Shown here piece by piece: positions 8,662-15,428 of a stretch of 64,000 nt of DNA. The DNA lies in contig OZ006967.1 of assembly GCA_963930955.1 (NCBI GenBank), forward strand, positions 2,356,001 to 2,420,000, written 5' to 3'. This DNA is from Scatomonas sp963930955. Lineage in GTDB: Bacteria; Bacillota; Clostridia; Lachnospirales; Lachnospiraceae. How positions within the stretch are numbered: position 1 is the first letter of the stretch; every line of letters starts with the position of its first letter. The notes beneath the pieces were generated by a model. The model saw only the letters and a list, made by a program, of their open reading frames with translations. It made no database searches and was not told the DNA's origin. The position numbers and the translations under genes were made by a program.

Positions 8662-10059
8662 TTAAAAGGGATCTTCCTTTTCGGATGCTACCCTCCCCTT
8701 TGGCCTGTATTTATGGTACACCCAGAAGGAAAGGATCACCGTCAGGGTATCCGCCGTTACCTGGGACCAGACAATGCCGTACATGCCCACCAGGCGGTTC
8801 AGCAGGAACAGCATGGGAATGTTAAACACCAGCCAGCGCATGACTCCCAGAAACAGTGCGATCTTCCCCATGCCGAAAGCCTGGAACAGATAGACCGTAT
8901 AGAAGCTCAGGAACATCAGCGGGGTGGCCAGCACCCGGATCCGCAGGAACTGGGAGGCCATTTCCACCGTCTGGGGGTCAGAGATAAAGACGCGGGTCAG
9001 AGGACCGGCAAAAATTTCATACAAAACGATGCTGACGGCGGCGATCCCCAGGCCCAGGCCCCTGGACAGGCGGATGGTATCCTGCATCCGTCTGTGGTCT
9101 CCGGCAGCGTAGCTGTAAGCCACCAGAGGCATCATTCCTTGGCAGATGCCGATGCCCACGTTCAGCGGGAACCGCTCCACCTTCAGGACAATCCCCACAG
9201 CCGCCAAGGCCAGGTCGTGGTAGGAAGCCATGAGTTTGTCAATGATAACATAATCCAGGTCAAAGAGCAAAGTGGCGATGGCAGAGGGAATGCCCACGGC
9301 AAACACCTCCCGGACACTTTCCCCCTGGGGCCGCCCGGCCCGCAGACTAAAGGTGATCACCGGTTTCTTTCCCATACGGAACAGCACCGCAAAGAAATAA
9401 ACGCAGGCAATACAGTTGGACAGACAGGTGGCAATCCCTGCTCCCAGAACCTCCTGGCCTTTTGGAAGAAGCACAAACATAAAAAGAGGATCCAACGCAA
9501 TATTCAGCAGACCTCCCAGGATAATACCGGTTCCGGCTTTCCGAGACAGTCCTACGCTGCGGATCAGATTGGAAAGCACGTTGGACAGCACGGTGGGAAC
9601 GCCGCCTGCTACAATCACGCAGAGGGCATACTGCCGGGCGTAGGCATAGGTTCGCTCCGTGGCTCCCAGAACTCCCAGGATGGGTTCCATGAACAGAGCC
9701 ATACAAAGAGAAAAGACAGCAGCCACAGCAATTCCAAGATACAGGGAAAAAGCGCTGACGCGCCGGGCTTCCTCCTCCCGATGTTGTCCCAGCAGGCGGG
9801 AGATCAGCGCGCCGCCGCCTACACCCGCCAGCCCTGCCAGGCAGAGGCTGATATTGAACACCGGCAGGATCAGGGAAGTGGCCGCCACCATATAGGGGTT
9901 ATCCGTCTGCCCCACGTAAAAAGTATCGGCCATGTTGTAGATCAGTACGATCAGCTGGCTGATCACCGCCGGCACCACCATGATCCGCAGGGAGCGGGCC
10001 ACGGGAAGTTCCTCAAAAATCTGTTTTTCCGTTGGTTTTGTTTTTGATCCTGTTCTCAT
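8662..10059 (-). CDS. MATE-family multidrug/metabolite exporter
   Basis: 465 residues with about 12 hydrophobic helices in two MatE halves. Typical features are VARSLRIMVVPAVISQLI at the N-terminus and LIRSVGLSRKAGTGIILGG in the second quarter. MATE proteins export cationic drugs or metabolites using Na+ or H+ gradients. The start chosen is 10059 (MRTGSKTK), 22 bp after the upstream stop; an ATG at 10113 would overlap the alarmone synthetase gene by 32 bp. The substrate is unknown. Confidence 0.88.
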   Translation of the reverse strand: MRTGSKTKPTEKQIFEELPVARSLRIMVVPAVISQLIVLIYNMADTFYVGQTDNPYMVAATSLILPVFNISLCLAGLAGVGGGALISRLLGQHREEEARRVSAFSLYLGIAVAAVFSLCMALFMEPILGVLGATERTYAYARQYALCVIVAGGVPTVLSNVLSNLIRSVGLSRKAGTGIILGGLLNIALDPLFMFVLLPKGQEVLGAGIATCLSNCIACVYFFAVLFRMGKKPVITFSLRAGRPQGESVREVFAVGIPSAIATLLFDLDYVIIDKLMASYHDLALAAVGIVLKVERFPLNVGIGICQGMMPLVAYSYAAGDHRRMQDTIRLSRGLGLGIAAVSIVLYEIFAGPLTRVFISDPQTVEMASQFLRIRVLATPLMFLSFYTVYLFQAFGMGKIALFLGVMRWLVFNIPMLFLLNRLVGMYGIVWSQVTADTLTVILSFWVYHKYRPKGRVASEKEDPF

Positions 10060-10081
10060 ACTGTTTCCCCGTTTGCATTCT

Positions 10082-10813
10082 TCAGGGTTTTCTTCTTCCC
10101 CTGTCTCTGGCATGTTTCTCAGAAATCCTCAGCTTCAGCTCCTGCATCTTCACGTCCGTGGCGGCAATGGTATCCGCGCAGATCCGCAGTTCCTGGGCAA
10201 TCGCTTTTACTTCCGGCGAGTCATTCTTGTAACGGATCTGGTGTTCCAGGCTGGCCCAGAAATCCATGGCCACGGTGCGGATCTGCACCTCCACCCGGAT
10301 CGGCTCCTTTCCGGTAGAGAAAAACACCGGAATCTCCACAATGAGATGCAGGCTGCGGTAGCCGCCAGGCTTGGGATTTTTTATGTAATCCTTCCTGGTG
10401 ATCAGACGGATATCATCCTGGGCCAGCAGCATCTCCGCAATATCGTATATGTCGTTGATAAACGAGCAGATCACCCGGATCCCCGCCACATCGTTGAGAT
10501 GCTCCTGGATGGATTCCACCGTCACCGGCTGGTTATTCCGGCGGAGCTTTTCCGCGATACTGTAGGGACGCTTTACCCGGGAATGGATGCTGGCAATGGG
10601 ATTGTGCTCCCGGGACAGGGTCAGCTCATCGTTCAGCACTTCCAGCTTGGTTGTAACCTCCCGGATGGCTGAGCGATACTTCAGCATAAGGTCCTCAAAC
10701 TGGAGCAGCCGCTCCAGGGACTCCTCGGTGATCTCCTCATCGGTTTCCACTCCGAAAAAATCCCGGAAGGTTTCTTTGCGTTCTTTTGTTCTGGTATCAA
10801 ATAATGTAGCCAT
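10082..10813 (-). CDS. relQ: Small alarmone synthetase (GTP pyrophosphokinase family, RelQ-like)
   Basis: 243 residues with only a RelA/SpoT synthetase domain and no hydrolase, TGS or ACT domains, as in RelQ/YjbM. Family motifs include VKRPYSIAEKLRR, the DVAGIRVICSF segment, NPKPGGYRSLHLIVE and VEVQIRTVAMDFWASLEHQIRY. It transfers pyrophosphate from ATP to GDP or GTP to make (p)ppGpp. The C-terminal helix with the EL(R)I segment matches the RelQ tetramer region. The ribosome binding site is AAAGGA. It precedes the MATE gene in the same direction. Confidence 0.85.
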   Translation of the reverse strand: MATLFDTRTKERKETFRDFFGVETDEEITEESLERLLQFEDLMLKYRSAIREVTTKLEVLNDELTLSREHNPIASIHSRVKRPYSIAEKLRRNNQPVTVESIQEHLNDVAGIRVICSFINDIYDIAEMLLAQDDIRLITRKDYIKNPKPGGYRSLHLIVEIPVFFSTGKEPIRVEVQIRTVAMDFWASLEHQIRYKNDSPEVKAIAQELRICADTIAATDVKMQELKLRISEKHARDRGRRKP

Positions 10814-10826
10814 AGCTGTCCTTTCT

Positions 10827-11228
10827 TTATGTATTCTCCCCCTCTATCCTGCGGATGATCTTCTTTGTTTTTTCCACAGGGAAGGGAACGCTTACGCGGG
10901 TATATTGCCCTACAGAAACCACGGTTCCTGTCATTTCTTTCTGTTCTGCTCCTACCGGCACCAGCACCCTATCCCCAATCTTCAGGGATGAGTCTTCCGT
11001 CCGGTAAGAGTAGGGCCGGGAAGAAAAAGGCAGAAGCACCCCGCAGTAAATATAAATCGTCTTATCCTCCGATAAATCCTCCATCGGCTGCTCTTTTTCA
11101 TTTTCCGCCTGCTGCATCTCCTTTTTTCTGGCCTGCAGCGCTTTCCGAAATTCCTCGGCAGTCTCAAAGTCCCGGACGTTCAGACCGCAGGGATCCCTTT
11201 TTTCATACCATTTCCGCCAGCCGTAATT
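10827..11228 (-). pseudogene. C-terminal fragment of an unidentified conserved protein
   Basis: The readable part begins at about GWRKWYEKRDPCGLNVRDF and ends in VSVPFPVEKTKKIIRRIE. The last 75 residues (SLKIGDRVLVPVGAEQKEM, then VVSVGQY) look like a small beta-barrel. The frame stays open upstream to 11444, but that part overlaps a Cas3''-like fragment in another frame and does not look like protein. There is no good start codon or ribosome binding site. It appears to be the tail of a longer protein left by a deletion that also cut the adjacent cas3 fragment. It is not known whether it is expressed. Confidence 0.5.
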
Positions 11229-11254
11229 TCCGTTCCCGGAACGGTAATTTCTGG

Positions 11255-11473
11255 TTATCCGGAATAGTGATTTCCTATCGCCGGACAGGTGATGGAAAAT
11301 GCCCCGGAATACACATCCGATGAACTGCCGTAGTCGTGGAGTATACCGCAGGCATAGCCCCAGTCTGCTTTTCCGAAGCGTTCTGCAAAGCGAGCCGCCG
11401 GTTCCGCGGTTCCACGTAAATAATCTTTTAAAGGCTGTGCGCATTTTTCATTGAGATGAACGGCATATTCCAT
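11255..11473 (-). pseudogene. Remnant of CRISPR-associated Cas3'' HD nuclease
   Basis: 72 codons starting at ATG 11473 after AGGAGG (spacing 9). Residues 1-47 resemble the N-terminus of Cas3 HD domains: an early His (YAVHLNEK), QPLKDYLRGTAEPAARFAER and then DWGYACGILHDYG, which contains the HD pair. After that the similarity ends and the frame stops within 25 codons. The rest of cas3 and all other cas genes are absent, and no repeat-spacer array was seen. This is a relic of a type I system or of a standalone HD gene. Confidence 0.5.
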
Positions 11474-11495
11474 AGAAGCCATCCTCCTGCGAATT

Positions 11496-12221
11496 TCACA
11501 TAAAATATCTGCATTGTTCCTCGTAGGATTTCTGTTCTTTCTGGAACAACGCTGTCAGCTTACCGACACCCTCTCTTTTGCGGTATGATGCCAGTGCGTT
11601 CAAATATTCCATCCGATTTTTATCCATAATAATCAAAGGAACCAAACCATTTACCAAACATTCCCGAAACAGAATAAGCCGTCCCGTCCGTCCGTTTCCA
11701 TCCTGAAAAGGATGGATGCTCTCATAACGTGCGTGAAATTCGGCCAAAACAGATAATGTGGCATCGCAGTTGTGATACCACTGCAGAAGTTCCTGCATTT
11801 TTAACGGAACATCTTCCGGATATACAGTTTCATAGGTTCCGATGATATTCCTCCGCTTTTTGTAATCCCCGATGGCATAACCGTTTGCCCGATCCTCAAA
11901 GACTCCACTTTTCAGCTCAAAATGAAATTGTTTGATCAATTTCTGCGATAATGGCTGATTCAGTGTATCCAGCATATAATTAAACATCAGGAAATGGCCG
12001 TTCATTTCTTCCACATCTTTAGCACGGTAAACGTGGGCACTGACGGGTAATGTTCCTGTGTCAAATAATGCAGCGGTCTGCTCTTCCGTCATAGTTGAAC
12101 CTTCAATTTTATTTGAATGATAGGCAAAATCCCACTGTGTATAAGCATAGATGCCGGATTTGTCCGATTTTGTTCTTTCAGTGCGAAATCGCTCCCGAAG
12201 GAACTGATTGATTATGTTCAT
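11496..12221 (-). CDS. Fic-domain protein (AMPylase-like)
   Basis: 241 residues. The Fic core motif is complete: HPFQDGNGRTGR near residue 170, with the catalytic His and the anion-binding GNG loop. An N-terminal inhibitory helix motif SNKIEG (S/TxxxE-G/N) near residue 37 suggests a class II, self-inhibited Fic protein. Fic enzymes transfer AMP or another nucleotide from NTP to a target protein. It starts 5 bp after the flavin reductase stop, with only a weak ribosome binding site, so coupling is likely. The target is unknown; a stand-alone toxin or regulator are both possible. Confidence 0.85.
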   Translation of the reverse strand: MNIINQFLRERFRTERTKSDKSGIYAYTQWDFAYHSNKIEGSTMTEEQTAALFDTGTLPVSAHVYRAKDVEEMNGHFLMFNYMLDTLNQPLSQKLIKQFHFELKSGVFEDRANGYAIGDYKKRRNIIGTYETVYPEDVPLKMQELLQWYHNCDATLSVLAEFHARYESIHPFQDGNGRTGRLILFRECLVNGLVPLIIMDKNRMEYLNALASYRKREGVGKLTALFQKEQKSYEEQCRYFM

Positions 12222-12225
12222 ATCT

Positions 12226-12783
12226 TTATTTCAGTTTCATTCCGTCTTTAAAGGCATTTCCCACTTTTTCCCCGATGACATGGTAGGCTCCCCCGATGGG
12301 GTCAAAGGTGATCGGCGCCAGTTTTCCCATATCGATCTTTCCATCGGTGAGGATGGATTCATCGATGCTGACGTTGACGATCTCTCCAAAGAGATGACAG
12401 CTTTCCGGATCGTAGCTGATAAGACGGCATTCCAGGGTCATGGGCAGCTCACGGATCACCGGTGCGTCTACAAATTCCGCTTTGCCCGTGTGGAAACCGG
12501 CCTTCTCCATTTTGTCCGGAGTGTTATTTCCGGAAACAATGCCCACGTAGTCGCAGGCCGTCATCTGCTCCGCAGTGGCCATGCTCACCGTAAAGGCCTT
12601 CCGGGCCAGAATGCTTTTTGTGGTCTTGTGGCCGGCGCTGATGCAGAGGCAGATTTCTGTATCGCAGCTGATGCCGCCCCAGGCGGCGTTCATGGCGTCA
12701 GCCTTTCCCTCTTCATCGTAGCTGCCCAGAATAAATACCGGCTGCGGATAGGTCCAGGGTTTTGCTCCAAAATTTTTTCTCAT
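12226..12783 (-). CDS. Flavin reductase family protein (FMN-binding split barrel)
   Basis: 185 residues starting at ATG 12783, 8 nt after GGAGG. It matches small FMN-binding split-barrel proteins: QPVFILGSYDEEGKADAMNA at the N-terminus, then TKSILARKAFTVS and ACDYVGIVSG. Such proteins bind FMN and reduce it or act as flavoredoxins. A paralogue is at 55258-55824. The Fic gene follows directly, and the 279-bp foldback element lies immediately upstream. Confidence 0.85.
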   Translation of the reverse strand: MRKNFGAKPWTYPQPVFILGSYDEEGKADAMNAAWGGISCDTEICLCISAGHKTTKSILARKAFTVSMATAEQMTACDYVGIVSGNNTPDKMEKAGFHTGKAEFVDAPVIRELPMTLECRLISYDPESCHLFGEIVNVSIDESILTDGKIDMGKLAPITFDPIGGAYHVIGEKVGNAFKDGMKLK

Positions 12784-12821
12784 GGTCTTGTCCTCCTGAT
12801 TCAATGGTTTTCTATTTTAGT

Positions 12822-13100
12822 TAGCGTCAGTGTACAAAGGGACAATACGGTCGTTGAAGGGCTGATTTGGGCTCCTTCTGCGTTACTTTCCCTCCGCGTA
12901 CGTCTCTGTACGCGTCGATCAAGTGCCTTGAAGGGGCTCAAATCAGCACCTTCACGACTCAAAGACTCCAACCGCAGGAATTTCGGCGATTTTCAAGGCA
13001 GACGATAGAGGCGTACTGGACGTACGCCGATTAAGGATAACGCAGAAAATCACCGAAATTACGCGGTTTGGAGCGTGTTGCCCCTTGTACACTGACGCTA
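12822..13100. mobile_element. MITE-like foldback element with two internal hairpins
   Basis: The ends are inverted: GCGTCAGTGTACAA at 12824 pairs with TTGTACACTGACGC ending at 13098, each bordered outside by TA. Inside are two long imperfect hairpins. Hairpin 1 pairs 12852-12876 with 12930-12955, with inner stem CGCGTAC/GTACGCG at 12895-12914. Hairpin 2 pairs 12966-12995 with 13043-13073, with inner stem GGCGTAC/GTACGCC. The whole can fold as a three-armed cross. No protein is encoded. Bordering TA suggests mobilisation by an IS630/Tc1-mariner-type transposase in trans, which is inference. Confidence 0.7.
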
Positions 13101-13162
13101 CTCGTAAGAAAAATAATGCAGGATCACCGGCAGAGCATCTACTGGTGCCCGCCTTTTCTGTC

Positions 13163-14110
13163 TCAGAATTCCAGCCGCTGCTGACCGCTGAGGCTGTCTT
13201 TCGCCAGAAAGCTTTTCTGCGCCCCCTGCCGCACCTCATCTGTCTCCCGTAGATGCCCCAGCAGCAGCGGAGAAGCAGGATCGTGGAATTGATAATTCTC
13301 CCGGGCTTTCGCCGGGCTCTGGTTGGCATAGCAGTATTTGCAGCCGTTGAGACAGGTATCATAGGCGCCGATGTCCCGGCTCTCTATGCAATGGCAGCCT
13401 GCCCTGGCGCCTCGATGCTTCCGCTCCCGGAAGGTAACGCCGTTGGCCTCCCCCAGGATCTTCAGGGTTGTACAGCCGGAGGCCTGGATGCCGTAGCGGC
13501 TGTAATCTCCGTTGGTGCCGCAGGTCTGGATGGGGATACCGTACTTTTCCGCGATCCGGCCCAGCTCCCGGGCCAGAGTCTCTTTCTCCGCAGCAGTCAG
13601 CGGAACCAGTTCCGGCATATTAGTCCGCAGCTTCTGATACATTTCCACGAAGCTGAAAATGCAGCGGTCCACATGACCAGCCAGCCGGGAAGCCAGAGAT
13701 TCAAAGGTTTCCATATGCACCGGGATCGTATACCGATCCGTCAGGAGCACCGGATCATACCGCCAGCTGATGCGTCCTGCCCCCACCTGTTTTTCCAGTT
13801 CCAGCAGGGTTTCCACACTTTCGTCCAGGGAGGGAACTCCCGGCTCAATATCTTTTCCGTAAGCAGTAATGGTGTACTGAAAATATGTGTGGAAGCGGTC
13901 TGTGATCTGATGAAGATCCTGCAGGATAGGCCGGTAATTTTTGGAGCAGAACGCCACGCAGTCCACGGTCTCCGGCGTCAGCTCGTAGCGGGTCACTTTA
14001 TTTTGAAACAGCGGATTCCTGGCAAGGACATAGCCTTCCTGAAACCGCTTCAGAAGCCAGGGCGTAAAATACTGCACAGAATCCGTCCGGGCACCGGTGT
14101 TGATGATCAT
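13163..14110 (-). CDS. DUF1848 family protein
   Basis: 315 residues beginning MIINTGARTD, typical of DUF1848. A Cys cluster CLNGCKYCYA lies near residue 258, preceded by CHCIESRDIGAYDTC. The spacing resembles Fe-S-binding motifs, so a radical-SAM-like or metal-binding role has been suggested for such proteins, but the function is not established. Ribosome binding site GGAGG is 7 nt upstream. It is in the same direction as thpR, 26 bp downstream of it. Confidence 0.85.
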   Translation of the reverse strand: MIINTGARTDSVQYFTPWLLKRFQEGYVLARNPLFQNKVTRYELTPETVDCVAFCSKNYRPILQDLHQITDRFHTYFQYTITAYGKDIEPGVPSLDESVETLLELEKQVGAGRISWRYDPVLLTDRYTIPVHMETFESLASRLAGHVDRCIFSFVEMYQKLRTNMPELVPLTAAEKETLARELGRIAEKYGIPIQTCGTNGDYSRYGIQASGCTTLKILGEANGVTFRERKHRGARAGCHCIESRDIGAYDTCLNGCKYCYANQSPAKARENYQFHDPASPLLLGHLRETDEVRQGAQKSFLAKDSLSGQQRLEF

Positions 14111-14136
14111 AGTGCTGCCTCCTTTCCCTCCTGCAT

Positions 14137-14622
14137 TCAGACTTCCCGATATGTGACCTTCCCGTTTTTCGTCTCCGATTTCATCAGGGAAGCCCGCTTC
14201 ACCTCCATCTCGGCTTTCGGCAGATGGATCTGGTAGGGGTTTCTGGCAGACACCTTGCGGATCAGGGTAATATGGGGAGTAAACCGGTCGTCCTCAAAGG
14301 GAATACCCGCATTCTTCAGAGCCGCCCGCAGATCTCTGACATAGGTTTTCAGTTTCTGGTTCCCCTTTACTCCTGCCCAGAGAATGTTTCCGAAATTTCC
14401 TTTTTCGGACAGGGCCAGCCGAAAGGCCGGCAGGGGAACTGATGCCAGGATCCGCTTCACCTGCTCCGGATCCCTGTACTCTCCGATAAAAGCCAGGGTC
14501 AGATGCAGGTTCTGGGCCGGCACGTAATTTCCCTCCACGCCCTGCTTTTTCAGGTCGTGCAGGCAGTCCACCAGAGCCTTCCGCATTTCCTCTGACAGCT
14601 GAATGGCAATAAATAATCTCAT
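14137..14622 (-). CDS. thpR: RNA 2',3'-cyclic phosphodiesterase
   Basis: 161 residues with the two HxTx motifs of the 2H phosphoesterase superfamily, HLTL near residue 43 and HITL near residue 128. It begins MRLFIAIQLSEEMR, the usual ThpR/LigT start. The family hydrolyses 2',3'-cyclic phosphate ends of RNA to 2'-phosphates. Length matches the family. It probably forms a short operon with the DUF1848 gene. Confidence 0.88.
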   Translation of the reverse strand: MRLFIAIQLSEEMRKALVDCLHDLKKQGVEGNYVPAQNLHLTLAFIGEYRDPEQVKRILASVPLPAFRLALSEKGNFGNILWAGVKGNQKLKTYVRDLRAALKNAGIPFEDDRFTPHITLIRKVSARNPYQIHLPKAEMEVKRASLMKSETKNGKVTYREV

Positions 14623-14641
14623 CGTTTACCCTTTCTGAAAC

Positions 14642-14968
14642 TCATTTTTTCTTCTTCTTAAATCTGTATTTTCCTTTTCCGCAGCCGGATACCGGCTCAA
14701 TCATTTCGCGCGCAGCCATCTCACGAAGCAGTTCCGTACTTCTGGTCGGTTTCAGGCCAAGGATTTTCTGAACATCTGATCTGCCGAAGACGGTCTGACA
14801 GCCAAATTTTTCCAATAATTTATAAATGTGACAAGCCGTTTTAGGGGTAAACGGGCTTTCAATGTTCGCTTTTATTTCTTCAATATTCGCTTTTTCATCT
14901 TCAATGTTCGCTTTTTGGGGGTCAATGTTCACTTTTTCTTCTGCTTTGAATGTGCCGCTGAAGTGCAA
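14642..14968 (-). pseudogene. C-terminal remnant with NIE heptad repeats and winged helix
   Basis: About 108 codons with no proper start (TTG at best). The N-terminal part has four 21-bp tandem repeats at about 14860-14940, encoding units such as KANIEDE and KANIEEI. The C-terminal part (TACHIYKLLEKFGCQTVFGR, then DVQKILGLKPTRSTELLREM) is a winged-helix-like domain. This combination occurs at the C-terminus of Fic or AlbA/RecG-like ATP-binding proteins in Clostridia. The N-terminal domains are missing here, so it is probably a gene fragment. The frame is open back to the Nudix stop. Confidence 0.5.
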
Positions 14969-14998
14969 TGCTTGTATTAAGAAAACTTCTGCAGAGCC

Positions 14999-15406
14999 TC
15001 AGAGCATACCTTCTTCCGCCTGCATCTGCTCCCGGATCTTCCGGATCAGCGACAGATCTGCCGGCAGCCAGTCCACACTGTCCAGTTCTTCCCGTGAAAG
15101 CCATCTGGCGGCCTCGTGTTCTTTTAAGGTCAGTTCCCCGGAGCGGATCCGGGCCCAGAAGCATTCCATGGACAGATGAAAAGCGGGATAATCGTATTCC
15201 ACGCAGTCGATCTTCTCTCCCACCTGGATCTCCGCGTCCAGCTCTTCCCGGATCTCCCTGACCAGAGCCTCCTGGGGCGTCTCCCCGGCCTCAATCTTGC
15301 CGCCGGGAAATTCCCAGCCGTCCTTGAATTCTCCGTAGCCTCTCTGGGTGGCAAATATCTTATGGCCGGAGCGGATAATGGCCGCCGCAACTCTGACTGT
15401 TTTCAT
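14999..15406 (-). CDS. Nudix hydrolase, MutT-like (8-oxo-dGTP-type)
   Basis: 135 residues. The Nudix box is clear: GGKIEAGETPQEALVREIRE followed by ELDAEI, matching Gx5Ex7REUxEExGU. The N-terminus VRVAAAIIRSGHKIFATQRG is like MutT/NudG pyrophosphohydrolases that clean oxidised or modified (d)NTPs. The start has GAGAGG upstream. It lies 22 bp downstream of the helicase gene and is probably cotranscribed with it. Confidence 0.88.
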   Translation of the reverse strand: MKTVRVAAAIIRSGHKIFATQRGYGEFKDGWEFPGGKIEAGETPQEALVREIREELDAEIQVGEKIDCVEYDYPAFHLSMECFWARIRSGELTLKEHEAARWLSREELDSVDWLPADLSLIRKIREQMQAEEGML

Positions 15407-15428
15407 GTTTAATTCCTCTCTTCTGTAT

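Noticed and set aside
7639..10047. An 802-codon open frame on the plus strand
   Set aside because: It is antisense to the alcohol dehydrogenase and MATE genes, both of which have clear motifs; composition is an artefact of GC-rich codon positions. The same holds for long antisense frames at 1933-3114, 15348-16433, 16536-18176 and 62857-63960.
10827..11444. 205-codon frame as a complete protein
   Set aside because: The first third reads like out-of-frame sequence opposite a Cas3-like fragment; only the C-terminal part resembles a protein.
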